Counted from the stretch's first letter, positions 25,556 through 34,356 are shown. The stretch is DNA of 64,000 nucleotides from Thioclava sp. SK-1 (GCF_001705665.1 NZ_MDHA01000031.1:1-64000); one strand, 5' to 3'. Notes: generated from the letters alone by a model not told the origin. Translations and numbers: made by a program.

Positions 25556-26350
25556 TTATCCCGCCGTATAACCACCGTCGGCATACAGAATATGCCCGGT
25601 GTAGAAATCCGATGCCTTGGACGACAAGAACAACAATGGCCCGGCCAGATCCTCTGGCTCGCCCAGACGGCCCTTGGGCACCCGGGTCAAAAAGCCATCG
25701 CGCACCGACTTGGCCTGCTGTGTATCTTCAAACATCCACGCGGTGAGAGGTGATCGGAATACCGTTGGCGCGATTGCATTCACTGTGATACCCACCGGAC
25801 CCAATTCACATCCCAGCGCCTTGGTGATGCCATCCACCGCGGCCTTTGACGCGCAATAGGCGGTGTAGCCTGCCGGATGGCCCAGCAATCCCCGCGCCGA
25901 GGACACAAGGACGATCTTTCCGCCCTGGCCCTGTGCCTTCATCTGTACCGTGGCGGCGCGCGCCAACAGCCAGCTTTGCGTGACATTGGCATCCATCACC
26001 TGCCCAAAGGCGCCCGGGTCCATTTCATCAATCTTGGCGACTTTATTCATGCCAGAGGCCACAACCAGAATATCCAGCCGCCCATAGGCCGCGACGGCCG
26101 CATCCACCAGCGTCTTGCAGGCCGTCTCATCCGCCGGGCGGCTGTTGACCTCGGTCACATCGGCACCGCCATCACGACAGTCCTGCGCGATTTCTGCCAA
26201 TGCATCGGCATTGCCCGCCGCCAGCACCAGACGGCATCCCGCCCCGGCCAAAACCCGCGCCGCGACCATACCAAAGGCCCCCGATGCACCCGTAATCAGC
26301 GCCACTTTTCCAGCAACATCAAACATTTCTAGCGGTTGCATCACGCTCAT
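25556..26350 (-). CDS. Short-chain dehydrogenase/reductase
   Basis: The 264-residue SDR has the nucleotide motif TGASGAFG (about residues 20-27), the catalytic Ser in LVSSARG and the YTAYCASK Tyr-Lys pair (about 167-174). The C-terminus has the usual FLSSKASDFYTGHILYADGG pattern. It overlaps the cupin gene by 4 bases and precedes the 3-hydroxyacyl-CoA-type dehydrogenase. It probably acts on a hydroxy group of the imported compound, or on a product of the cyclase-family hydrolase. Confidence 0.86.
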   Translation of the reverse strand: MSVMQPLEMFDVAGKVALITGASGAFGMVAARVLAGAGCRLVLAAGNADALAEIAQDCRDGGADVTEVNSRPADETACKTLVDAAVAAYGRLDILVVASGMNKVAKIDEMDPGAFGQVMDANVTQSWLLARAATVQMKAQGQGGKIVLVSSARGLLGHPAGYTAYCASKAAVDGITKALGCELGPVGITVNAIAPTVFRSPLTAWMFEDTQQAKSVRDGFLTRVPKGRLGEPEDLAGPLLFLSSKASDFYTGHILYADGGYTAG

Positions 26351-26700
26351 GCGCTTGGCTCCTTTGGAGGGTAGGGAATGACAACCAACATGGTGCAGCC
26401 ATGATTGCTGCGGTTGGTGATCGTACGAATTTCATTGGGCGCAATCGTGCAGCTGTCATAGCGGCCCAGCACGACGGTTTCCGTCTGTGTTTCGACGGTC
26501 ATTTCCCCGTCCAGCACGACATAGACTTTTTCAAACGGGGTCGCGTCTGGCCCGGCACCACCGCCGGGTAGAAATTGTGAAAACCCAACCCATTGGTTGT
26601 TGGGTCCACCGGGTTCAAACCCTTGAAGCCGCAAACCCGAGCAGCCGTAATGGTTGGGCGCCTCATAGGGCTGCGCCTGTTGAAAACGTTTGGTAAGCAT
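26347..26700 (-). CDS. Small cupin-domain protein
   Basis: The 117-residue protein is one cupin barrel. Motif 1 is degenerate (FEKVYVVLDGEMTVETQ, lacking the usual paired histidines), and motif 2 includes PNEIRTITNRSNHG. Loss of most metal ligands suggests a binding or regulatory role, or a metal-independent enzyme. The ATG at 26700 has a GGGGAGGG site. It overlaps the SDR gene by 4 bases. Confidence 0.75.
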   Translation of the reverse strand: MLTKRFQQAQPYEAPNHYGCSGLRLQGFEPGGPNNQWVGFSQFLPGGGAGPDATPFEKVYVVLDGEMTVETQTETVVLGRYDSCTIAPNEIRTITNRSNHGCTMLVVIPYPPKEPSA

Positions 26701-26736
26701 CGTCCCCTCCCCTGGAGTCCGCCAATGTTGCAAAAC

Positions 26737-26770
26737 GGGCCGCCGCATGTGCCACGTAATACGGCGGCCC
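26737..26770 (-). other. GC-rich hairpin between cyclase and cupin genes
   Basis: Perfect 9-bp arms GGGCCGCCG (26737-26745) and CGGCGGCCC (26762-26770) with a 16-base loop lie in the 130-bp gap after the first gene of the operon. It may attenuate transcription of the downstream genes or stabilise the upstream mRNA. Confidence 0.45.
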
Positions 26771-26830
26771 CAAGCCAACCGGCACGGGCAGAGTTGCACC
26801 AACACCCGCCCCGGTCGGAAGAATGTCAGG

Positions 26831-27667
26831 TCAGAAGCTCTCCCCAGCTTCGATCCGATATTGCTGGCCCTTGTCGATCATCGCGACCAAGCGGATGATG
26901 CAGCCATCACCGCGATCCCAATTCCACGGGAAGAATGCGAAAGTGCAGCGTTTTCCCGTAACCGCGTCCAGATCGCCGCCAACGTTTTCAATTCCCAAAA
27001 TACCATTCTTAAACAGTATGTTATGGACCGGCTCCCAATCCGGGAAGTCATCTTTCCAATCCCGACCACCGGACCATTCCTTATATTCTTCTGCAAGATG
27101 GGGCAGCAGCGGGCCGTTGCGCTGCGGTCCAATAGCGGTGGCCAGCGGATGGTCATTGGCCTGGGTGTCATGTCCGACAACCTTAATGCCCTTCTTGACC
27201 ATCCATTCCCCGGCCGAGGCAACAAACCCCGGGCAATAAGCAAAGTAATCGCCGTCTTCGTAATCGTGATGCCAGCCTGTGTTGACGATCAACACATCGC
27301 CCGGGCGGATCGCGTGGCCACAGGCTTTTTCCAAATCCTCACCGGTGATTGGCTCCCATTTCTTTTTCGGCAACGACACGACCAAACCGCTGCCGAAGAA
27401 ATGCGGCAAAGGCACTTCATCGATAAATGGCGTTCCCGCCACCACATGCGCTGGGGCGTCAATATGGGTGGTGGCATGCATCGTTGTGGTGATGCGTTGG
27501 CTTAGCACACCGGATTTGGCCATATAGTGGATCCGCTCAATTTGCGTGTCCTGAAAATACGGCCAGTTCGGGTTTTGATACCCGAAACGGTGGCTCAGAT
27601 TGTAAAATTCGATACCCATCGAGTTTGAGGTGTTTTCCTCAAATTCGATCCCGCGGATCTTTATCAT
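26831..27667 (-). CDS. Cyclase-family metal-dependent hydrolase (kynurenine formamidase-like)
   Basis: The 278-residue protein belongs to the cyclase family (PF04199), whose members hydrolyse amides or lactones using metal. The metal-binding motif is present as ATTHIDAPAH (about residues 65-74; the family consensus is HxGTHxDxPxH), with a later GHDTQAND segment. The ATG has a GGGAGGAC site. It is the first gene of a ten-gene minus-strand operon and is divergent from the two IclR genes. The role may be ring opening of a lactone or amide before or after uptake of the substrate (inference). Confidence 0.83.
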   Translation of the reverse strand: MIKIRGIEFEENTSNSMGIEFYNLSHRFGYQNPNWPYFQDTQIERIHYMAKSGVLSQRITTTMHATTHIDAPAHVVAGTPFIDEVPLPHFFGSGLVVSLPKKKWEPITGEDLEKACGHAIRPGDVLIVNTGWHHDYEDGDYFAYCPGFVASAGEWMVKKGIKVVGHDTQANDHPLATAIGPQRNGPLLPHLAEEYKEWSGGRDWKDDFPDWEPVHNILFKNGILGIENVGGDLDAVTGKRCTFAFFPWNWDRGDGCIIRLVAMIDKGQQYRIEAGESF

Positions 27668-27723
27668 GATGTCCTCCCTGACACGCGGCTCCTTTGCGGC
27701 GCGATCTGCGTCTCGGTCATAAC

Positions 27724-27752
27724 CGATACCACCTGACGGTATGGCTGTATCG
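27724..27752. promoter_or_regulatory. Operator candidate, copy A, between the BKACE operon and iclR pair
   Basis: A 29-bp element starts CGATACCAC, ends CTGTATCG, and is built on 6-bp inverted arms CGATAC/GTATCG 17 bases apart. A second copy of the same length with the same ends sits in the promoter of the TRAP operon at 34177-34205. It is a candidate binding site for one of the adjacent IclR regulators. Confidence 0.6.
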
Positions 27753-27771
27753 TAATGCAGTCAACAAATTT

Positions 27772-27803
27772 CCACTATGCGGTTTTATTGTATCACATAG
27801 TGG
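27772..27803. promoter_or_regulatory. Inverted repeat upstream of the first iclR gene
   Basis: Perfect arms CCACTATG (27772-27779) and CATAGTGG (27796-27803) are 16 bases apart. The related core CCACTAT also occurs inside copy B at 34183-34189. It may be an autoregulatory operator for the IclR pair. Confidence 0.5.
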
Positions 27804-27845
27804 GCTACAACCGTGGGATTGCCGTGCTGAAAAAGGCTAAGGAAA

Positions 27846-28607
27846 ATGCCAGATATCTCTGATAAACAACATGGTATCAAGGTGATACGCCGTGCCGCGG
27901 CGGTTTTAAGGGTGATCCGTGATGCGCCGGGCGGGCTGAGCCTGGGGCAAATCGCGATGAAGTTGGATTTACCACGTTCCACGGTGCAGCGACTCATTCG
28001 CGCCCTGCAATCCGAAGGGATGGTCGCCTGGTCCTCTATCAATGGTGGTATCGTATTGGGCCCAGAGATGCGCGCCCTGGCCGAGGCATCGCGCTATGAC
28101 ATCGTGGCAGAGCTGCGGATCGTTTTACAAGACCTTGCCCATTCCACGGCGGAAACCGTTGATCTGTCCGTTTTGCGCGAAGATGGAATGATCTTGCTGG
28201 ACCAGATCCCCGGCCCGCATCGGTTGCGCACAGTGACCCCGATCGGAGAGGTCTTTCCGCTGACACGCAGCGCCAATGGTCGTGCGGCGCTGGCCTTGTT
28301 GGATGAACATATGTTGCTGCGTCTGCTGCGCGCCTCTGGTCAATTGACCCGGCCCGGTCAGGTGCAGCGTCTATTTGCAGAACTGCGCGACACCCGTGCC
28401 AGCGGCATTGCCCATGATCTGGACGATCACACAGATGGGATCTGCGCCGTTGGGATCGCGTTTCGCGACCGGCATGGCGATGTCTATTCGATTTCCGTGC
28501 CGGTGCCCCGGTCGCGCTATGACCGGTTGCGCCCCGTTGTCGAACGTGAATTGCTGTTAGCGCGCGCAACTGTTGAACGGCTGCTGAATTCCACTAAACA
28601 CAATTAA
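27846..28607 (+). CDS. IclR family transcriptional regulator (first of a tandem pair)
   Basis: The 253-residue protein has an N-terminal winged HTH (about residues 12-72, motif LDLPRSTVQRLIRALQ) and an IclR effector domain (about 85-250). The ATG follows an AAGG site. It is divergent from the BKACE operon and followed 21 bp later by a close paralogue. IclR proteins typically respond to the substrate of the adjacent pathway. The 29-bp element upstream and its copy before the TRAP operon suggest control of both (inference). Confidence 0.88.
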   Translation: MPDISDKQHGIKVIRRAAAVLRVIRDAPGGLSLGQIAMKLDLPRSTVQRLIRALQSEGMVAWSSINGGIVLGPEMRALAEASRYDIVAELRIVLQDLAHSTAETVDLSVLREDGMILLDQIPGPHRLRTVTPIGEVFPLTRSANGRAALALLDEHMLLRLLRASGQLTRPGQVQRLFAELRDTRASGIAHDLDDHTDGICAVGIAFRDRHGDVYSISVPVPRSRYDRLRPVVERELLLARATVERLLNSTKHN

Positions 28608-28628
28608 GACGAACCGGGAGGCGGCACG

Positions 28629-29387
28629 ATGAATGATATGGTCAAGGATGACAGCAAAGGCGGCATTCAGGTAATCGCCCGCGCGGCGACGATCTTGCGG
28701 GTGCTGCGCAATGCTCAGGGCGGGATGAGCCTTGGCCAGATCGCAGAGGCTGCGCAATTGCCGCGTTCCACCGTGCAGCGGATCGTGGGCGCCTTGCAAG
28801 AAGAGCGGATGGTGATTTCCGCGATGCAGGGTGGCGGATTGCGGATCGGACCAGAAATGCAAAGCTTTGCCGAGGCAGCGCGCTATAATATTGTTGAAAG
28901 CTGCCGTCTGCTGTTGACGGAGCTGACACAAGATACCAATGAAACTGCGGATTTATCAGTGCTACGCGGGGCCGGGATGATTTTTCTGGATCAGGTGCCG
29001 GGCACCCATCGGCTGCGCACCGTGTCCTCGGTCGGGGAGGTATTTCCACTGACCACCACTGCGAATGGCAAGGCCTGCCTTGCCTTGCTGCCATCTGATC
29101 GCGCCCTAGCATTGATTCAGGCGGAATGGGCGCGGCGCGGTCAATCCCACGATCTGGAATCGCTTCTGTCGGAATTGTCAGATATTCGCGAAACCGGGCT
29201 GGCATATGATCGCGAAGACCATACCGAAGGGATCGCGGCCATCGGCATCGGCTTTCGCGACTGGACCGGTGATCTGCATGCAATTTCCGTACCGATCCCG
29301 GTCACACGGTTTGACGAACGCCGCAGCGCCGTCGAGCAGGCCCTGCGGCGCACTTCCATTGCGGTTCAGCGCATGATGGATCGTTAA
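28629..29387 (+). CDS. IclR family transcriptional regulator (second of a tandem pair)
   Basis: The 252-residue protein is a close paralogue of the preceding one: the HTH segments LPRSTVQR and the effector-domain segments DLSVLR, RLRTV and GEVFPLT are shared. The start follows a GGGAGGCGG site and it is probably cotranscribed with the first. Its 3' end overlaps the stop of the convergent alpha/beta hydrolase gene by 4 bases. The pair probably arose by tandem duplication, with one copy for each neighbouring operon (inference). Confidence 0.88.
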   Translation: MNDMVKDDSKGGIQVIARAATILRVLRNAQGGMSLGQIAEAAQLPRSTVQRIVGALQEERMVISAMQGGGLRIGPEMQSFAEAARYNIVESCRLLLTELTQDTNETADLSVLRGAGMIFLDQVPGTHRLRTVSSVGEVFPLTTTANGKACLALLPSDRALALIQAEWARRGQSHDLESLLSELSDIRETGLAYDREDHTEGIAAIGIGFRDWTGDLHAISVPIPVTRFDERRSAVEQALRRTSIAVQRMMDR

Positions 29388-30298
29388 GGATTCAGGCGGC
29401 GTTTGGCGGTGACGGTCACGAAGTCGATCAGATCATCGCCAAAGCTGTGATCTTGCGTTCCCAGATGCTCTACCAGTGAAATATGATTGTGCCCCATCGC
29501 CGTTGCGATGATGGGGGGATGCCCGCGCACCTCCATCATTTGTGTGATCAACGCAGCACTTTGGCGTTCGACCAGAGGCAGGTCATATTCCCCGATCCCC
29601 AGAAAGATAGGCATGTCCGAAACAGCCAGATGCGCCATAGCAGAGGCCGACTGCAGCTGATCCGACGGAAAATACAATGCATCGCGGGCGGGATCCAGCG
29701 GGTGGTCGGTCAGATCCAGCGCCGGAGGCGACAGCAGGGCTGCGCCGATCACCCCGAAATCATGCGCTCTGTTGGGATCAAATACCCAATCCGCGACATG
29801 CGCAGACCCGGCCGAGTTCCCCATCAAAACGATCCGATACCGATCGCTCCGGTGCAAATCGGGGTTGGCCGCGATCCAATCCAGCACGGCCTGCTGATCC
29901 TCAATCCCCGATGGCCACACCGCATCAGGGGCCAATCGATAATTCCATGTGATCGCGGTCATCCCCTGATCGGCCAGCCAACGGCCAATATGTGCGACGT
30001 CGGATTTATCGCCCCGCACAAAGCCGCCACCATGAGCGAACACCACAATCGGTGCACCCGGCGGGCCACGGAATACATCCAACCGATGGCGCGCATCCGC
30101 ACCATAGCTTTGATCGGCCAGATCCGGCACGGCGCTTGTATGAAGCGGTTTATACAGCGCGACTGTCGCGCCGATGGTTTGCCGGTCAAACTGTTGGCCG
30201 ATTTCGTCCAGCGCCTTGCGCAGATTATCAGGCGGCGCGGCAAAGGCATCACCCCCGATCAGCGCCAGACATAACGCCCAAAGAACCGCTGTGATCAT
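29384..30298 (-). CDS. Secreted alpha/beta hydrolase (esterase/lipase type)
   Basis: The 304-residue protein begins with a hydrophobic signal sequence (MITAVLWALCLALIGGDAFA), so it is probably periplasmic. The oxyanion-hole motif HGGG (in FAHGGGFVRG) and the nucleophile elbow GNSAG (about residue 158) place it in the hormone-sensitive-lipase/carboxylesterase branch. It overlaps the amidohydrolase gene by 4 bases and is the last gene of the TRAP operon. It could release a carboxylate in the periplasm for TRAP uptake (inference). Confidence 0.85.
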   Translation of the reverse strand: MITAVLWALCLALIGGDAFAAPPDNLRKALDEIGQQFDRQTIGATVALYKPLHTSAVPDLADQSYGADARHRLDVFRGPPGAPIVVFAHGGGFVRGDKSDVAHIGRWLADQGMTAITWNYRLAPDAVWPSGIEDQQAVLDWIAANPDLHRSDRYRIVLMGNSAGSAHVADWVFDPNRAHDFGVIGAALLSPPALDLTDHPLDPARDALYFPSDQLQSASAMAHLAVSDMPIFLGIGEYDLPLVERQSAALITQMMEVRGHPPIIATAMGHNHISLVEHLGTQDHSFGDDLIDFVTVTAKRRLNP

Positions 30299-31266
30299 AG
30301 TGCAAGCTCGCGTAATTTAAGCAGGCTGCGGGCGTTCTTATGACAGATCAAATCACGTTCTTCTGCGGACAGCGGCGCGGCCTCGATCCAATCGCCGGCC
30401 TCTTCGGGGCGTTCAAACGGGTAATCCACTGCGAACATCACCCGGTCCGCACCCATCATATCCACCGCACAGCGCAGCGGCGCATCGGCGCACATGCCTG
30501 ATGTGGTGACAGAGATATTGCGCCTAAAATACTCTGATGGTGGCAATTTCAACCGCATATCGCCGCGGTTACTGATCTCCCATCGACTGTCCAGGCGCCA
30601 CATCAGATAGGGCAGCGTTTCGCCCAGGTGGCCAAGGATCAGTTGCGCATTGGGATAGCGATCGAACGTGCCTGCAAACAGCAATCGCAAAGCATGGGTT
30701 GCGGTTTCCACGGTCCATGACCACACCGGGCCAAACAGCTCTGGGTGATCGGCATACATATGCACGCGCTCTGGCGGATTATTGGGATGAATATAAACCG
30801 GCACGGCCAAATCCGATACACGCTCCCAAAATGGCGCAAAGCGATCATCATCCAGATAGGTGCCGCCGGTCTGGCCATTGATCATCGCGCCTTGCATACC
30901 CAGATCGCGCACGCAGCGTTCCAACTCATCTGCGGCGGCACGCGGGTCTTGCATCGCCAAATGCGCGAACCCTCCGTAGCGCGGCTGATCTTGTATCTTT
31001 TGTGCCAGGAAATCATTCACCTGCGCCGCGCGTTTTACAGCCACAGCAACCTGTTTTTCCGCCTGCACGCCGGGGCCGGCCAAAGACAGGACCGAGGTTT
31101 CGACGCCAATCTTATCCATCGCGGCAATACGGCGATCCCCAAAATCCGCCAGAGCCTCTTTCGCCTTACCGAATAAAGCAGGTGAAATATTGGTGGCCGT
31201 TGTCCCAAAATATTCGACAAAATCAGGATGCATGAAATGTTCTTCAAGGGCAATTTTCGGTGTCAT
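30295..31266 (-). CDS. Amidohydrolase-2 family enzyme, resorcylate-decarboxylase-like
   Basis: The 323-residue metal-dependent TIM-barrel protein begins with IALEEHF, the metal motif of the gamma-resorcylate (2,6-dihydroxybenzoate) decarboxylase subgroup. The later segments LGHLGETLPY (about 207-216) and FAVDYPFE (about 276-283) match that group. Members catalyse non-oxidative decarboxylation of hydroxybenzoates or hydration steps. The ATG has an AAGGAG site. It is cotranscribed with the TRAP genes and the secreted hydrolase, which suggests an imported aromatic carboxylate or ester. Exact substrate unknown. Confidence 0.82.
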   Translation of the reverse strand: MTPKIALEEHFMHPDFVEYFGTTATNISPALFGKAKEALADFGDRRIAAMDKIGVETSVLSLAGPGVQAEKQVAVAVKRAAQVNDFLAQKIQDQPRYGGFAHLAMQDPRAAADELERCVRDLGMQGAMINGQTGGTYLDDDRFAPFWERVSDLAVPVYIHPNNPPERVHMYADHPELFGPVWSWTVETATHALRLLFAGTFDRYPNAQLILGHLGETLPYLMWRLDSRWEISNRGDMRLKLPPSEYFRRNISVTTSGMCADAPLRCAVDMMGADRVMFAVDYPFERPEEAGDWIEAAPLSAEERDLICHKNARSLLKLRELAL

Positions 31267-31294
31267 GACGGACTCCTTTGATATGGAAATAAGG

Positions 31295-32596
31295 TCAATA
31301 CAGGGCTGTTGGCAGCCACAATGCGATTTGCGGCGCAAGGAACAGCGCGATGATCAAGATGAACGGAGCCAATAGGAACGGCACAATACCGCGATAGATC
31401 TCGATCAGTTTGAAATCAGGGAATTGCGCCTGAATAACGAATATATTCATTCCAACAGGCGGGCTGATCAGCCCGATTTCGACGACAATTACCACGATGA
31501 CGCCAAACCAGACCGGGTCAAACCCGAAGCCAGTGACAACGGGCAAAAAGACCGGAACGGTGATCAGCACCATGCCAATCCCTTCCAAAAAGCAGCCCAG
31601 AATCAGATACAGCACCAAGATCAGCGCCATCACCATAATCGGGCCCAGCCCGATTTCGGTGGCCGTGGCGATCAACATATCGGGCAACCGCGTCTGCACC
31701 ACGAAATTGGCCAACATTGTCGCGCCGATGATGATCAAAAACAACATAGCAGAGGTCACAGCAGTTGAACGCAGCGCAAGGCCCAGCCCCGCGCGGGTCA
31801 GCCGTTTGGTGATAAACCCCAACACGATGGCGCCAAAAGAACCAATCGCTGCGGCCTCGTTTGGGCTGAAGATACCGCTGTAAATCCCACCGATCGTTAC
31901 GCCGAACAGCAGCAGGAACTGCCACGGCCCGATCAGGGCGCGTGCGCGTTGGCCCAAGCTGGCCGCGGGATCCGCCGGTACACGGCCTTGGCTGCGCGCC
32001 GCCACGACCAGCGCCACGATGATATAGAACATCGCCAACAAAATGCCGGGCACGAAGGCTGCGGCAAAGAGTTTGCGCAAGGACTGCTCTGCAATCGCGG
32101 AGTAGATCACCAAAATGATTGACGGCGGGATCAAGATGCCCAGCGTGCCACCCGCCGCAATGGACGCGGTGGAGAACCCATCCGCATAGCCTGCCTTGCG
32201 CATTTCAGGGATGGAAATCCGGGTCATTGTTGCTGCGGTGGCAACCGAGGACCCGCAGACCGTGCCAAAGGCGCCAGACGCGCCGATACTGGCAATCGCC
32301 AAACCGCCGCGCAGCCCGGAAAAGATCGTCCTGGCGGCCTGGAACAGCTCGGCTGACAGACGAGAGGAAGTGGCGACCTCCCCCATCAAAATGAACAGCG
32401 GAACAACGGACAGGTTGTAATTTGTGACCTGATCGAACGGGGCAGAGGCCGCCAATAGTTTGGCAGCGAACGGCCCAGAAAGGATGAAATTGCCGCCAAT
32501 GCCACATAATGTCAGCGCCAGCCACACTGGCATGCGCAAGATCATCAGCACGAACATGATACCCAGTAAAGTCAGGCCAAGGGATGCGTCGGTCAT
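31295..32596 (-). CDS. TRAP transporter large permease subunit, DctM type
   Basis: The 433-residue membrane protein has the DctM motif GILIPPS (about residue 147), EAAAIGSFGA and the C-terminal ISPPVGMN segment. The ATG at 32596 (MTDASLGL) has a GGAGAG site and overlaps the dctQ stop by 4 bases. It is followed by the amidohydrolase gene, 28 bp on. It closely resembles the DctM at 180-1484 in layout. Confidence 0.93.
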   Translation of the reverse strand: MTDASLGLTLLGIMFVLMILRMPVWLALTLCGIGGNFILSGPFAAKLLAASAPFDQVTNYNLSVVPLFILMGEVATSSRLSAELFQAARTIFSGLRGGLAIASIGASGAFGTVCGSSVATAATMTRISIPEMRKAGYADGFSTASIAAGGTLGILIPPSIILVIYSAIAEQSLRKLFAAAFVPGILLAMFYIIVALVVAARSQGRVPADPAASLGQRARALIGPWQFLLLFGVTIGGIYSGIFSPNEAAAIGSFGAIVLGFITKRLTRAGLGLALRSTAVTSAMLFLIIIGATMLANFVVQTRLPDMLIATATEIGLGPIMVMALILVLYLILGCFLEGIGMVLITVPVFLPVVTGFGFDPVWFGVIVVIVVEIGLISPPVGMNIFVIQAQFPDFKLIEIYRGIVPFLLAPFILIIALFLAPQIALWLPTALY

Positions 32597-33102
32597 TCGC
32601 CGCTCTCCTCCAGCGCGGCATGGCCCGGCAATGGTGCAAATATCGCGGCCAATGCCGCCAAGACCGCGCCCGTCATACCAATTACCGCGATCACCCAGAC
32701 GATCCAAAGCGGTAGACCCAGCTCTAATGAGCGATCACCATACAGTCTGGCTTCGGTCAGCGGGCCAAGCATTGCCGCAACAATCCCAGCCAAGGCCACA
32801 ACGCCAACCAATGACCAGATGCGTGCCAGCCCCCGCGCCCCACGCGCCGGAACAACCATATCAATCAGATCAATCACTACGGCCTGGTTGGACAAAATCA
32901 CATGACCCACTGCAAACAGCGCAGAAATGCACAGCAAAATCCCAACGATATCATAGGTTCCACGTATCGGCGCACCCATGGCAGTGCGCATGATGACATC
33001 CGCGACAATCACCAGCATCATGCATAACAGCGCCCCTTGCGAGATCAGCAAGAACAGATCGGTAATCCGTCGCGCCAAATTCAAAAATCCAATGCGCATC
33101 AT
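32593..33102 (-). CDS. TRAP transporter small permease subunit, DctQ type
   Basis: The 169-residue protein has four predicted helices and the DctQ-like ADVIMRTAMG segment after helix one. Two adjacent ATG codons (33102 and 33099) are possible; the second has better spacing (5 bases) from the GGGAGG site. It is separated from the dctP gene by a 51-bp gap filled by a hairpin. Confidence 0.9.
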   Translation of the reverse strand: MMRIGFLNLARRITDLFLLISQGALLCMMLVIVADVIMRTAMGAPIRGTYDIVGILLCISALFAVGHVILSNQAVVIDLIDMVVPARGARGLARIWSLVGVVALAGIVAAMLGPLTEARLYGDRSLELGLPLWIVWVIAVIGMTGAVLAALAAIFAPLPGHAALEESGE

Positions 33103-33123
33103 GGCCTCCCCTACCAGAGTGCG

Positions 33124-33153
33124 ATGCTGCGCCGGGTGTTCCCGGCACAGCAT
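33124..33153 (-). other. Hairpin directly after the dctP stop
   Basis: The stem is ATGCTG-GCCGGG against CCCGGC-CAGCAT with one mismatch and a TGTT loop. It begins at the first base after the dctP stop codon. Like the hairpins at 23266-23301 and 44890-44926, it can raise the level of binding protein over the membrane subunits. Confidence 0.55.
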
Positions 33154-34143
33154 TTATTTTACATAGGCATCATAGAATGCACGGGCAGGTTGGCCCTTTG
33201 CCTGTGCGGCGTCGATCTGCGCATCGATGATCGGCGTCACCAGCGTTTTCATCTGGGCTTGTTGCGCATCGTTCATGCTGACGATCGTGACCTTATTGGC
33301 ATCAACAAGATAGCTACGGCCCTTCTGTTCGTTTGCGTCCCATTGCGCACCGAATGCAGCGGCCCGCTCTGGGCCTGTTGTCTCAACCACAGCAGCCTGT
33401 TGTTCCGGGGTCAGCCCGTCAAAACTGCGCTGGTTCATCACAAACGCAAATGTCACAGAGGCCAGCCCCGGCTCCAGGCTGTAATTCAGCTCTGGCCCCA
33501 GATCGAAGGCCATCACCGCCTCATATGGGAATAGCGCACCATCAACGATGCCTTTGGCCAGGGATTCAGCGGTTTCGGCAGGGGGCACCGGCATCGGGAC
33601 GGCACCCATTTTATCAAGCACCTGCTGAAAGACCTCTCCGGCGTAGCGCATTCTTTGACCTTTCAACGCGGCCAGATCGGTGGGATCTGTCTTGGCCAGG
33701 TTGATCTTCAACGGCGGTGTCACCCCCATCCACAAGATTTTGGTCCGGGGATGTTCGCCTGCCAGTTCCGGCGCAAGCTCGGTAAAACGGCGCGATGTGA
33801 TGGCGCTGCTGTCACCCGCTGCCGGGTGGCTGAACGGCGCCCCCGCAAGCGAGCTGAGCGGGAAACGTCCCGGCGTTGCCGAATGCAAGATGATCGCCGC
33901 ATCCACCGCCCCCGATGACACAAGATCAAACTGGCGGTTCACCGGCCCAAGCTGCCCGGCAGGATAGACCTCAACGCGCAGCTCCCCATTGGTAGCCGCG
34001 CTCAGATCCGCGCCCCATTGGGTGACAGCTTCGGTGAAAGTATGTTTTGGCGGTAAGTAACTGGACACTTTTAGAACGGTCTCTGCCTGTGCCGCAGATA
34101 TAGTAAGATAGGCCGCACAAAGGCCGCCGATTAGCATTTTCAT
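33154..34143 (-). CDS. TRAP transporter periplasmic substrate-binding protein, DctP type
   Basis: The 329-residue protein has a signal peptide (MKMLIGGLCAAYLTISAAQA) and the DctP fold. The usual IRV-type strand with the carboxylate-binding arginine is represented by LKGQRMRYAG (about residue 168). The ATG at 34143 has a GGGAGGA site. It opens an operon of dctP-dctQ-dctM-amidohydrolase-hydrolase. Its promoter region contains the 29-bp element shared with the IclR/BKACE locus. Confidence 0.92.
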   Translation of the reverse strand: MKMLIGGLCAAYLTISAAQAETVLKVSSYLPPKHTFTEAVTQWGADLSAATNGELRVEVYPAGQLGPVNRQFDLVSSGAVDAAIILHSATPGRFPLSSLAGAPFSHPAAGDSSAITSRRFTELAPELAGEHPRTKILWMGVTPPLKINLAKTDPTDLAALKGQRMRYAGEVFQQVLDKMGAVPMPVPPAETAESLAKGIVDGALFPYEAVMAFDLGPELNYSLEPGLASVTFAFVMNQRSFDGLTPEQQAAVVETTGPERAAAFGAQWDANEQKGRSYLVDANKVTIVSMNDAQQAQMKTLVTPIIDAQIDAAQAKGQPARAFYDAYVK

Positions 34144-34176
34144 GATTCTGATCCTCCCAAACCGGGCCTCCACTCC

Positions 34177-34205
34177 CGATACCACTATATGGTGCACCTG
34201 TATCG
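34177..34205. promoter_or_regulatory. Operator candidate, copy B, upstream of the TRAP operon
   Basis: The 29-bp element starts CGATACCAC, ends CTGTATCG, and has the same inverted CGATAC/GTATCG arms 17 bases apart as copy A at 27724-27752. It lies 34 bp before the dctP ATG, where a bound repressor would block transcription. Confidence 0.6.
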
Positions 34206-34356
34206 CAGGGCGGTCAAGCGTTTTAGGCTGAATTCGACGGCAAAGCCGCACATGCGACCATCGCTGGCAGGCTGCGATGCCGCCAATCAGAACTGCTGAT
34301 CAAACTGTAACATAGGCTGGACCGTGGCTGCCCCACTTCTGTGCAGGAGGCTGGGG

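Noticed and set aside
28039-28569. 176-codon minus-strand frame opposite the first iclR gene
   Set aside because: The plus strand shows clear IclR domains; the antisense frame has no motif.
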